A DNA stretch of 64,000 nt from contig NW_004454160.1 of the NCBI RefSeq assembly GCF_000283155.1, positions 8,384,081 through 8,448,080 of the forward strand, given 5' to 3'. The position numbers were made by a program, and so were the translations under genes. This stretch comes from Ceratotherium simum simum. Its lineage: Eukaryota > Chordata > Mammalia > Perissodactyla > Rhinocerotidae. Shown piece after piece: positions 26,343 to 38,250 of the stretch (positions are counted from its first letter, which is position 1; every line of letters starts with the position of its first letter). The notes beneath the pieces are model-generated. The model did not search any database. It was not told the origin of the DNA and saw only the letters and a program-made list of their open reading frames with translations.

Positions 26343-27280
26343 CCTGAAAGCCTAAAACAAAGACAAGAATCAGACAATCTCCAGAAGACAGAGTTAATTT
26401 GATATTATTAAAGAAAAAATAAAGACAGACAAGAAAAGAGCAATAATTATAGTATAAAATGCTTTAAGAAAGGAAATGGTTACAATTAAATAGAAAAATA
26501 AGAGCTTTCTAATGTTAATCACAAACTGAGCAGTAAGAGAAAATAAAATTGACTTTATTGATTTCATCACCACTCACAAGATCAATTTTTCATCATTTTT
26601 CCTCTAGGCATATTTACAAACATCCTAGAAGGTCTCAGAAAGAATTAGTCATTAATTTTGTTCACTAGAAGTTCAGGTAAAATTGTATTACAATGAATAC
26701 TATTCCACTGAAAAATTGTTAGACCATGAAAAGATTTCCAAGTTTTAGATAACCAAATTCCAAAACTGTATATAAAACATTCTGGCATCCCTCTGAAATT
26801 GGCTGAAATAAAATCTGAGCAAAGATAATGTTTGGTGGGAGTATAGGTGAAATTCTTCTTTTAAATTGTCTATTTTCACAGAGAACATCTATCACAATAT
26901 TTATATTCCATATAGTAAAATAAGACTTAAATGCAAATATATACAAATACACTTTTAAATGACTGCTTAAAATATATTGTTTAAACAGCTTATTTGGCCA
27001 GGCTACTACAGACTGAATTTATTTGACTTAACAAGTTCACATCTCTATGAAGTCTTGCATCTTTTGAAATATGTTAAATGGCAAATTGCATGGCACAAGT
27101 TCAGTCCTTTCCACAAGATTAATGTCTCAGCAACTATACATAAAAGTTAGACTGCTACACAATCTTTAAGAGTCTCCTGACCACTGTGTATGGTAAGATA
27201 CATTTTATAACTTCCAAAGTAGAGCAAATACTATTTTCCCTCTCCCACTTTTTACTTCCAAATTGTCACTTTTAGTTTTC

Positions 27281-27524
27281 TTTTTTTTTGTGAGGAAGAT
27301 CAGCCCTGAGCTAACATCTGATGCCAATCCTCCTCTTTTTTCTGGGGAAGACTGGCCCTGAGCTAATATCCGTGCCCATCTTCCTCTACTTTATATGGGA
27401 CGCCTCCACAGCATGGCTTGACAAGCAGCGCGTCAGTGCGCACCTGGGATCCGAACCGGTGAATCCCGGGCTGCCGCAGCGGAGCGCGCACACTTAACCG
27501 CTTGCACCACCGGGCCGGCCCCAG
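27281..27524 (-). mobile_element. ERE-type SINE
   Basis: Antisense ERE with two tail modules ('gaggaagatcagccctgag', 'ggggaagactggccctgag') and head 'gcaccaccgggccggcccc'. The flanking duplication around 'agttttcttt' is imperfect. Sense relative to CTTNBP2NL. Confidence 0.93.
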
Positions 27525-27899
27525 CCACTTTCACAGTTTTCTTTAAGGTGAATCACAACATAACTAGTTCACACACCCTCCAGTAATTCCTGACTCCTAG
27601 AAGCACATTAAATTTTAGGAGGCACACAAAAGAGTCATTGACTCCTTCCAGAGCTACTGCCTTTAAATGAAGGAGAGGACGTTAGATTGTGTTCCAGGAC
27701 ATGCTGTACCAATCTTTTGCCCCATGGTAAAATATGTTCAATGTAACTTCACCTCTAACTGCTAACTTTCTACCTAGTAAGTTTTAGCAACTAATAAGTG
27801 ATTCTCACTTCAGTATCAGAGAGACATTTCACAACAGTTATTTTAAAAATAAGAACTGAAAAAAACAACAAACCCAGAAAAGCTATACTTAATATAAGA

Positions 27900-28100
27900 T
27901 GGCATGCTGGAGAGAGCACGTGGCTTTGCAGTCAGATAGATGCCAGGTCTGCATCTTCCTAGTTGTGTGACTTTGGACAAGTTTTCTTATCTGTGAAAGG
28001 GGGATGATGACATCTAACTCATTAGGTTGCTGTGAAGACTGAGTTAATAAGTGGAAAACATCTTGCCAAGTTCCTGATATAAGCTGAACAATGGTTTAAT
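27900..28100 (+). repeat. MIR SINE
   Basis: Sense MIR: 'gtggctttgcagtcagatag', 'cctagttgtgtgactttgg', 'aggttgctgtgaagactga'. Confidence 0.85.
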
Positions 28101-28624
28101 CATTAATAACTACTATCTTCTCTTCTTCCAAAAGAATTCTAAGAAAGGCATTCCCAAATCTGGGGGCAGCCAAGATCAATGACCTCAGAAATAGCTTCAG
28201 CTGCCCTTTTGTAGTTGGGAACCACAAATGAAGAAGGGTGATAGCATCCTGGAGTGAAGAACGGTGAAGGATTTAAACTACCAGATGAGTCACACTGGTT
28301 TCTTAGATGAAACCCTTCTCCCTCTTCCTGATGGTTTCATGTTTTAATCTCTCTCTGAGAGATTATAAGGCAGAGGAAAAATCCTATCATTTTATGCCCT
28401 TCCTCTCTCCTCCTATGATGTTAACGGAAATAATGGGGACTTGGTAAGGAGGCTCCATAAATACCCACTGCACTGAATAAATCAACTGGATGGACAAGCA
28501 CCAAGGTAGGAAGGTAGGAATAGAACTAAAAATGATAGTGTTCACACATATTACTCTTTTTTCCTTCAATATCTTCATAGTCCTTAAATATTCTTATTTA
28601 GAGATCCAAAACTGTGGCTTAAAG

Positions 28625-28810
28625 AAGCAGTATGATATGAGGAAAACTGGGAGTGAGGAGTGCAGAATTTTAATATCAGCTCTGCCACTAAACAGCTATA
28701 TGGCCTTGAAGAAAAAAATTACCCAGTTACTCTGGCACTGAATTTCCTCACAGGTAAAATAAGACAGACTAGATAATCTCTAAGGTCCTTCTTGGTTCCA
28801 TTCTAAGCTT
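28625..28810 (+). repeat. MIR3-like SINE fragment
   Basis: 'cagctctgccactaaacag', 'tttcctcacaggtaaaataa' and 'actagataatctctaaggtc' match the MIR3-type pattern. Confidence 0.7.
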
Positions 28811-29391
28811 TCATGGGTAAAAATCAAGAATTATTTGTTAGAGAATCCTGTTAAATAAGAGTAAGAGGTAAATACACAAAGAACTAAAACAGACTGTACC
28901 TAAATCAGTCTTTGATCTGTTGTGATAAATATACATCCTCATAAAAATTGAAGTAAAATTGAAACAATCTGCATAGTTACTTTAATTATAAAGCAGTCCA
29001 GCCTAGGCAGGAAAAATTCTATTCTTTGTCAATGGCATAAACAACAGTATTCTTGTTATCTTTACATTTGTAAATCACTTCTGTACACCAATTTTAATAC
29101 CTGGAACATTCTGCTAATATGTACCAACTCATTTAGCTTACTGTCTACATGAAGTGAATACAATACAAATATGACACAGGAGGAAATAAAGGGCCACAGC
29201 TGTATAATTAAAAAACCAACAGGTCTGTTTTCCCATATTCCCATAACTTTTCTTTATAAATATTAAAATTTAGCAGTTTTTTACATTTGTATCTAATCTC
29301 AATACACAAAACATTGCAATAAATTTTTGTCAGAAATATAAATGAAAGATAGTAAAACTGCATTATGTTTTAAGATGGCAGTGATATTCCT

Positions 29392-29420
29392 GGGGTGGGG
29401 GTGGGGGTGGGGATGGGGGT
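29392..29420 (+). repeat. G-rich (GGGGGT)n tract
   Basis: Five runs of four to five G separated by single T or AT. This is a plus-strand G-quadruplex-type sequence, on the template strand for CTTNBP2NL. Confidence 0.9.
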
Positions 29421-31732
29421 GATACTGACCTGATTATTGGCAGTCACACTTCAGTCCTCACGTATAAATTCTTAAGGTTTTCTTCAGTTACAATTTGAGA
29501 AAATTGACGAATATATTTAAAATGCCGTCAGCATGGTGGAAAAGTGTCCAATGCTGCAAAATAATAAGAAATTTATTGTTTGTGTGACCACACTACAAAC
29601 AATTTGGTAAATCCTACGAATGTCAACTGTCATTACAGCTGATGAGGCCTGACAGCTGTAGGTTGATACAGACAAGAAAGAAGAAAATAGCCACTTCTTC
29701 AAATTGAGGCTGAGCGATACAGGAAAAACACCAGGAATCTGACTTCCCTTTTGCAATTATAATTAGGAAAAGTGAGAACTTTCAAAATCTTTTTTACTTT
29801 AAGATGTCCACTGTCATTTCAAGGACTAACTTATGAATGTCACTAGAAGAGACTGACTTTCTCTCCCCGTATTGACAAAAGCCTATTTGCTTGAATCACC
29901 ATGACGTATGCACAAGGCACTCAGATAGAAAAATAACATAATTACAACTGAACTTTTTAAACTGCCAAATTCGCGTAAGGAGAATTCTCATCTGCTCACC
30001 TCCTGCCAATCAATAAACAAAAAGACAACCTGTCACCATCTCAACTTTGTCTGTAAGGGTGATCATTCATCCCAGCTTCTACTTTTTCCCATTTATTTTA
30101 AAATATTAAATGTTGAATTATATACAAATTTTTTTATGTTTTCATAAGAGTGTATTAGACCCAGCAAACTTTTAAAAAAATTGTAGGCTTTAAATTTTAT
30201 TTGATAAAACATAATTTTTGTCTCATATTTTAAGGCACCAAGTCTATTTGACTCTACTTTCTGCCCAACATATAAATCATGTGGCCCAATATTTTCAGAA
30301 AAAGGCTGTATCTAACTCCATATTCATTATCAGAAATATGACTGCTAGATTTTTGGTATGCCAGGTGGTAGTCTACAGAGTCATTCTCTACTTATTTTGT
30401 AAATGAGCTGTTACTTGTCATTGTCATCATCTAGTAAGTAACTTTGAAAGACAAGATCATTTCAACCAGATGCTCAGCTCATTCCTTCCATTAGAATCTC
30501 TCTAAGACCCAACTTTCCTTAGAGTTTAGAGGCAGATGTTTCTGTCTAAGGAATGCTACAGTCTATAAATTTGAAATGAAAACCATTTGTGGACAAGTTG
30601 TCTGGATACATTATCATACCCTGTGGTACAGCCAGCTGTAGCTATATTAAGCTTTATAGTTTTCTCAATTAAAAAATACATATAATAAAAAACATAAAGT
30701 TATACATATTTTAATACCCTGGAAAAATAAGGCTATTTATGGGCTAAGTAGGAAACTTGTTTTTAAGTCATCAGTAAATGATTTCAAACATGAGTTTGCC
30801 CAGCATACCATTTGGTCTATTCACAATCTACTTCCCACCAAGTCAGGGCCAATAGCCAGGAGGGCAGAAGTCTCTTCTATATGAACTTTCACGTGCCAAC
30901 GGTCACAAGAGTTATGGCTATTAAGAAGGGCACCCTCCTTCCCACCCTCCCAACCTCCTAAAGGGCAGTGCTGATTTTGCCATGGAAGTATGCTGCTGTG
31001 GCCTGGGCTCTGTTCATTTTATTCTGACCTTTTCCCTTCTCTGGATAATACCTAAGCTCCACTCATTCTGGTTGTGGTTGTGCCTTTTCCTTCTTGAGGA
31101 AGTCCCAGCTTTTGCTTTAGAACTCTGAATTAATTCTATAGGATAGCAGGCATTGTTGTTGTTTTTTAACACATAGAGATTGGGTGGCAGAAAAAGAAAC
31201 ACCCCAAACAGCTTCTATAGCTATGTAAGCAGTAGGGCAGGGCAGGGTGGAGTATAAGTAAGATGTTTGTCTATCTAGTATCTGGGTGTGCGTATGTCTT
31301 TATGTGGAACTGAAGGCTTTATTTCTAAGTGGTGGGTGATATGGGGCATGGAAGAGGGAAAACAACATTTCTAGATGAGTCTTGGATATTTCTGGACATA
31401 GAAACACCTCAAAAAAACTACATTTTTTTTTTAAATCAACTTGGCTAGAATAAAAAACAAATCAGTTGTTTTACCCAGGAGATCACTCTTGCAAAACTGG
31501 ATAAAAATCACTTCTTTATTACATACTCAGACATCAAATTTAAGAAATTTATACTTGGGCTACAATTGACTGAGATTCAGGCCATTCAGTAAGTTTTTAG
31601 TATTAGTGATAAGATATGGCAAAGATATAAAGCAAGTCTGCTCCAATTATGTAAAGACTCTTTCACATACATATAAACAAAACCAAAATACAGGAGGCCA
31701 ATTAATTCTCAAAATTCAGAGTCAACACTGAC

Positions 31733-31859
31733 ATACAAAATGGGTGTTTTTTGACAGCTTTCCACTAGATAACGTACTTCCTTAAAAACTTAGTATACAA
31801 AATGGGTGTTTTTTGACAGCTTTCCACTAGATAACGTACTTCCTTAAAAACTTAGTATA
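31733..31859. repeat. Perfect 62-bp tandem duplication
   Basis: Two adjacent identical copies with a 62-bp period (31733-31794 and 31795-31856, plus 3 matching bases). Each contains 'gacagctttccactagataa'. I see no relation to a known repeat. Confidence 0.97.
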
Positions 31860-32405
31860 TATGAAATTAAAAAAAAAATAAACATGTCACATTTATAAAT
31901 ACTAAATCTAAATATGGACAAAAATGCACTGCTATTTTTAAAAATGTATCCAAAGCAACCTCCTATCTAGGGGTGGAAGGTGTTGACACATTACCTTGAC
32001 TATCTCAAAAGATGTAAGTTTCCCCACCCTCTGGGCACTTCTGGTTTTTCAGAAGGGTTATTTATGCATTTGGGGGTAAGAGAGTGACAACATTCCAAAC
32101 TATACCTCTCATTCCACTTGTGGCATTTTAGGATTAGGCTAGGGAAGAAAAATACGTCAAAAAACTAACAGAAAATAATTTTCTGATCAAGAAAGCAGAT
32201 CTTCTGTATATTTACTAAAGCGAGGTGTTTTTGCTATTATTATTTACAAAGTTTCTAAAACCAAGGTGTAAAATCTCCTTTTACTGAATTCTACAATACT
32301 AAGCAATGTAAGCTTTACTACAAATGTCAAATCGATCTTCTTTCAGTTGAAGTTAACAGGTATTACGGGACTATTTGGACTTTTATGTGTCTATGTATTA
32401 TAATG

Positions 32406-32795
32406 TGTTATGGGCTGATTTATGTCCCCCCCGCATTTCATATGTTGAAGTCCTAATCCCCAGGACCTCAGAATGTGACTGCATTTGGAGATGAGGTCTT
32501 TAAAGAGGTAATTAAGTTAAAATGAGGTCATTAGGGTGGGATCTAATCTAATATAACTGGTATCCTTACAAGAAGAGGAAATCTGGACACAAACACGGGA
32601 CAGGGAAAGACCATGTGAAGACAGACGGAGAAGACAGCCATCTACAAGCCCAAGGAGGCCTCAGAGGAAACCAGTTCTGCTGACAGGTTGATTTTGGACT
32701 TCCAGCCTCCAGGACTGTGAGAAAATAAATTTCTGTCGTTTAAGCCACCCGGTCTGTGGTACTTTGTTATGGCAGCCCTAGCAAACTAATACGAC
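32406..32795 (+). mobile_element. MaLR solo LTR (MLT1A/MSTA-like)
   Basis: Nearly complete sense LTR of about 390 bp from 'tgttatgggctgatttatg' to 'gcaaactaatacgaca'. It has the expected 'gtgactgcatttggagatg', a polyadenylation signal AATAAA near 32725 and 'gtttaagccacccggtctgt'. It has no internal region and is antisense to CTTNBP2NL. Confidence 0.92.
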
Positions 32796-33324
32796 ATGCT
32801 AACCATTTACTACTTTTAAAGACCATCAGAGCAACTAGATCTAGCCTTCCCCTTACCACAAGACTGCTATAACACATTTTTCAGAATGCCTTGCTTTGTC
32901 TTATCAGTCTGCTTTTTCCAGCCATACTATACATAGCATTATATAAAACAGAATGGTTTTGAAACACTTTTAGAGATTATCAATTTCAGGATCCTGAAAT
33001 ATAATATGAATAGTACACTTACAAAGAAATTACAACAGTGCTAAGGGATCGAGATGCTTGTTTATCCAGTACTGTCAATATAGACTTTGAAGTAAGCCTT
33101 AAGAAACCAGTTCTGTAATAAAGCTAATACTCTTTAAGGTCAACATTGAAAATACTTTCAGTACTCTATTCAAATACACAGTGCTCTACTCAAAGCAGAT
33201 TCTAGGATAACAGATTTTCTGGATTTATGCTTAGTACAGAAATTAATGATGATATAATTGAGCTTATCAACCTTAATTACCACTACCTCAGAGTTTTATA
33301 GCATAGTTTTCTAAGAATTCAAGC

Positions 33325-33615
33325 AATAATAGTAATAATAAAAAAGATAAACATTTATTGAGCTAAACATTAATATGTTCCAGGTAGTGTTCTAAGTACT
33401 TGACATGCATTAATTCAGTCCTCACAACAACCTTAGGTGATGGGGATCGATGTATAACCAGCACTAATGAATTCATCGTCATCATCCCCATTTTACAGAT
33501 GGGAAAACAGGCACAGAGGCTAAATAACTTGCTCAAGGTCTCACATCTAGTATATGGCAGAAATGGGATTTGAACCTTGGTATTTGATTACAGAGGCTTC
33601 CTTAGTAACCACTGC
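33325..33615 (-). repeat. MIR SINE
   Basis: Long antisense MIR: 'gttccaggtagtgttctaag', 'ccccattttacagatgggaa', 'cttgctcaaggtctcacat', 'gggatttgaaccttgg'. A short insertion lies around 33450-33480. Confidence 0.88.
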
Positions 33616-33699
33616 TTGGTAACCACTGTTTACATCTGATCTTCTCATTTTATCAGCCTTAGGAATTGTGTAGTGGAAAAACCTCCGCTAAAATGTGAT

Positions 33700-33870
33700 T
33701 CATAAAGCTGGAAGGGACCTCAGAAATAATCTGATTCAGCACTCTCATTTTATAGATGAAAATTGAGGCCACAGTTGTTAAGTGAATTACTGAAGATTAT
33801 AGTTAAATAGTAAAACTAGGTCTCACACTCATGTCTTTTTAAGATCCAGTCTAATCCACTTTCTGGGACA
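33700..33870 (-). repeat. MIR-family (MIR3-like) fragment
   Basis: 'agctggaagggacctcagaa' 'ctcattttatagatgaaaat' 'gaggccacagttgttaagtg' follows the order of a CORE-SINE. Confidence 0.65.
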
Positions 33871-34394
33871 CCATGATGGGTATCAGCTTTTTGTTTTGTT
33901 TAGCTCTGTTTTAAGACTCAGGCATCTCTGGCGTATCTCGGTGGGTGTGTGCGAATGTCTGTCTCTTTCTCTCTCTATGTGTGTACATCTGTTTCTCTCA
34001 TTGTTTCTCCTATATGTTGCCAACAAGATTTATATCTATATTGAAGAAAAGGAGGAAGTGGCCTCATGCCCACAAACATTCAAACACCTTTCCCCCAAAA
34101 TGAGGACATTTAGCACAACGTTATTAAAAACAGGTCTGTCTACCTGTGTATCTGTTTACACTCTTTCAAGTATTCTCATCTGAGGCAAGACCAAACCAGA
34201 AGAACTACATTAGTTAAGCTACTGGAATGTATGTTAATGAAAACGATTAATAGTTTTTGCATTAATTTTTTTCATTAAAATAAAAAAAAGTCTTTTAACA
34301 TGAGAAAATTACCAGAAGTATGAACCATTTCAAGTATATTTGTCAGTTGCTTTATTTAGTTTAAATGAAATTACAACATGATTTCATTGAAATA

Positions 34395-34430
34395 TGTATA
34401 TCTGTCTATATCATCTATCTGTCTATCATT
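34395..34430. repeat. (TATC)/(TGTC)-type microsatellite, impure
   Basis: 'tatctgtctatatcatctat' plus 'ctgtctatc', a degenerate tetranucleotide repeat. Confidence 0.75.
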
Positions 34431-34911
34431 CCCCTAAATTTTTGCGTTTTCTAAAATAATGTCACTATGATTTGTAAAATACCACTATGAGGGAAGAATA
34501 ACATGTAGATTGATTTTATTTCCAGTAAAAGGATTCATGGGCCACAATTCTAGAGACAGCCCTGGAATACAAAAACCCTTTAAATGAAGTTGTTGACTCC
34601 ATCAGGATTCCAAACTGAGAAGAAACAGAGCGTATGGTATGGTACGGAGGATGAACCATAAAACAATCAAAGTATCTGTGTTTTAGTTATGCCCATAACC
34701 TGACTCTCCCTGAACTGCAAAAAATTTCACAAAAGCCTCTAACAGAAATATTATAACTGATAGGTGTTGTTTTGCCTTTTAAATTTTGTCTTCTAAATCA
34801 GATCACTGATTTTTAAAAAAGTTTAATAATTTGGTTTCAGTTGAAAATTACCAACAGAGCTAGCAATTGTTTTTGCTCCAAGGTTCTTCTGGGAAAATAA
34901 TTCTCCTGGGA

Positions 34912-35100
34912 GGCAGTGTGCTGCGGTGGAAAGTGCGCGGACTTTGGAGTCCCACAGACCTAGTGTGCATCCTGGCTCTGCCACTTCATAGTTCCTTCAC
35001 TCACTTAACCTTTCAGTTTTCAGTTCTTCATCTATAAAATGGGGATAACAGTACATACTTGAACAGGTTACTGAACCATTTAAATGAGTTAGTGACTGCT
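34912..35100 (+). repeat. MIR SINE
   Basis: Sense MIR: 'ggactttggagtcccacag', 'ctggctctgccacttcatag', 'ctataaaatggggataacag'. Confidence 0.88.
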
Positions 35101-35454
35101 CAGTTCTCTCGTTTCTCATCCCTGGAGAGCATATATTTGGTTTCATCTGCAAGGATAATGAAGTTTTCCTTTTTGCAATGAGTCATCATTTTCTATCATT
35201 CATGTGTCTAATTTAGAAATCAAAACAAGTCTACTCCTTCTGACTTGACAGGTTGATCTGCTCCAAGAAGGAGATGGCCTGGCCAGTTCCTGGGAAAGTC
35301 AGCTTAGGAACACGCACAATGCTTGTTTAGGCCAACAGTTTCTGCACACTACTTGGCAAAAGAACAGGACATTCTTCTGCCTAGACTAGCTTTTGTGACT
35401 TGAGCATACAGGTGAAAAGCATGCTTTTGTTTCCACTGAATTTTTACAGCTTTT

Positions 35455-35759
35455 TTTTTTTTTTTGTGAGGAAGATCAGCTCTGAGCTAACATCCATGCC
35501 AATCCTCCTCTTTTTGCTGAGGAAGACTGGCCCTGAGCTAACATCTATTGCCAATCCTCCTCCTTGTTTTTCCCTTTTTCTCCCCAAAGACCCAGTAGAC
35601 AATTGTATGTCATAGTTGCACATCCTTCCAGTTGCTGGATGTGGGACGCCGCCTCAGCATGGCTGGACAAGCGGTGAGTTGGTGCGCGCCTGGGATCTGA
35701 ACCCGGGCCGCCAGTAGCGGAGCGCATGCACTTAACCGCTAAGCCACGGGGCCGGCCCC
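35455..35759 (-). mobile_element. ERE-type SINE, long form
   Basis: Antisense ERE with two tail modules followed by the 'ccccaaagacccagtagaca' middle and head 'aagccacggggccggcccc'. The 10-bp target-site duplication TACAGCTTTT lies at 35445-35454 and 35760-35769. Sense relative to CTTNBP2NL. Confidence 0.94.
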
Positions 35760-37123
35760 TACAGCTTTTAATCAAGTCACAATTTTAACTTGTAATGACT
35801 GAGAAATGGATTTCCTAAAAATATCACAGCTATTTTTTACATTATGTTAAATGCATAATGGGTATGTATCTATATTTATAACACAGGAGCAGTTATCACA
35901 TTCTGTTACATCTGTTTACATATCTGTCTTCTGTCTCACAAGACTCTGTTCTTCTAGACAAATACTGTCTTACTCAACTTGATTAAACTTAGCACCTCAC
36001 AGTCTATGGTTCAAAGGGGTACTCAAAAAATGCTGGTTGGAAAGAAATGTCTGGTACAGTACCTTGAATTACAGCCAACAAAACTGGACTTAACCTTTTA
36101 GGAAATGAGATGCTGCTAAACATTTTTAACCAGGTGAACATCATAATGAAAGCATAGTTTTAGGAAGGTTATTGAGGTACAGAGCTAATTTGACTGAAGA
36201 GAAACTGGAAGAAGAAAGAGCAGTTGAGAGAAAACTTGAACAATATAGGTATGAGGCAAAAATGTGTGAACTAGGATGGTGGCAGAAGAATGGAAGAGAA
36301 ATGACTGATGCAAGAGGCTTTATAAAGAATTTACAGTAACTTGGTACTGGTTCCATTTAAGGAGATAAGAGGGGAAATAATCCCAGATCAGCTGAGGTTT
36401 TAAGACTGGGTGACTGGAAAGATGATGCCATTAACAGAAACAGGGATGTTAGAAAAGGAACTGGTTTTAGGGGGAAAATGATGACTGTGATGTGAGACAT
36501 GCTGAACGAGAAGTAATTAGACCCAAAAAGAACATGTTAAGTCTGTCAGTGGGGTGAAGGCTGAAGGTTTAGAAGTGGATAAGTCTTTAGGGATGGAGCC
36601 TTTTCAGAAAATTTCTTCCGTGACTTCAATTTGAGAACAAAAGGCAATAGGAAGAGGCCAACTCATAGAACTAGACCAGATCATTTTTGTACCCTCAAAT
36701 ATTAAACAAGTTAAGAACGAGATTGGTTCTGTTCTCACTCCTGTACGACCTGCTGCAACAGCGAGGACTACTTAGCAGAAACCATGTAATGGGACACCCC
36801 TTCCCCCCAAAAAAACAAAGTTAGTGCTTCTCTCTTTTTCCTACAACTTACCTGTCAGTTATCCTTCATTCTTCTTTCCTTTATAACTCAGAGTTCTATC
36901 TCTTGGTAAAACAATTCACCCCGCCTTGCTTCTCTCTTCTGTACTCCTTCCTCCCTGGCTCTCACCTTTCTAGAGAACAGACCCAGAGCACACTTCAGCC
37001 TGGCCTTCCCCAGCAGCTTGGCACAAAGGATCTATGCAGATGCTCCCAAAGATCATGGTCAGGAGTCTTTTTTCTCTGTAAACCCCACCATCCTGTGCCC
37101 TCCTATTTTCCTAGTTTCTATTG

Positions 37124-37187
37124 AACTCAGTAACAATTAAGGATTATATTCTTTAAACTCAGTAACAATTAAGGATTACATTCTTTG
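37124..37187. repeat. 32-bp tandem duplication
   Basis: Two copies of a 32-bp unit starting 'aactcagtaacaattaagg'. They differ at two positions (one T/C and the last base). Confidence 0.93.
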
Positions 37188-37969
37188 TGGCTCCAGAAAT
37201 CAGAAAGGATTCATTTAGCAGCAAAGGACACATGTAGATTGGAAGCTTTGGCTTTGTACCTGAAATACAGAGTGTGGAAATACTCGGCAGGGAGGAACCA
37301 CATTACTGCATTCTTTACTTCAATGCCTGCTTGTAGTCCTGTGTTCCTCAACCCACAAACCCCTGTCCTGACTCCCCCACCTCCACTCTTATCTCCCCAT
37401 CCATGGTTTCTTCTCACCCGTTTTGGTTATTCCTATGATTGCTCCTTACTTTTGGGGTAGCAGGGGAGTTGTCTTCAAAAGGCAAAAATCACTTTTAATC
37501 AAAATTACCATTGAAAATCCCTTAAATCTCACAGAAGGTACAACCTTGCACTGTAATAACAGTATCCACAAAACCATTTATATGACACTCAGGATGGAGG
37601 TACTTAAGACAGTAGAGTTTGGAGTGGAACAATGCACAATTCAGAGAGAAGATATCAGATGGTTGAATCCCTTGCCTTTCTTTTTCCTGGACCCAAAAGT
37701 TCAAGGAAGATGATTTGCAGGACAAAATTATGAAACATGCACACTATAAGACAGACACACATTCTCCTAAAATTCCTTCTATCAGATGTCTGAGATCATG
37801 ACATATACAAGCTTTGTTTCCCTCTACTTAGGAATCTTAGCTATATATTGACAAATTTAAAACAAAACCAATCAATAACTAAAAATTAGACACTAATTCT
37901 TCACTTTTGCTAAAATGCTAAAGGAGGAAAAGAATATTTAATATTAAATTCTTTAACTCACATGCAAAG

Positions 37970-38250
37970 TGCTAATGACAATAACACCTACCAATTATTG
38001 AGTGCTTCCTACATGCTAGGTACCTTACTTTGTGATTTATATATATATTACTTCAGGCAATCCTTTAAAAAAACCTCTAAAAGTTATTTCTATATCACAG
38101 CTGAGGAAACTGGGAGGTGGTAAAGATAGAAAACTCTGCTCCAGCCCTGGGTCATACAGTGAAAGAGTAGCGGAGTTGGGATTTGAACTCAGGTTTCCCT
38201 TCAAGTCTGGGCTGTAAATTACCACTATACTAACTACTCTATAGCCTCAC
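37970..38250 (-). repeat. MIR SINE
   Basis: Antisense MIR: 'ttattgagtgcttcctacat', 'cacagctgaggaaactggg', 'ggagttgggatttgaactca', 'accactatactaactactct'. Confidence 0.85.
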
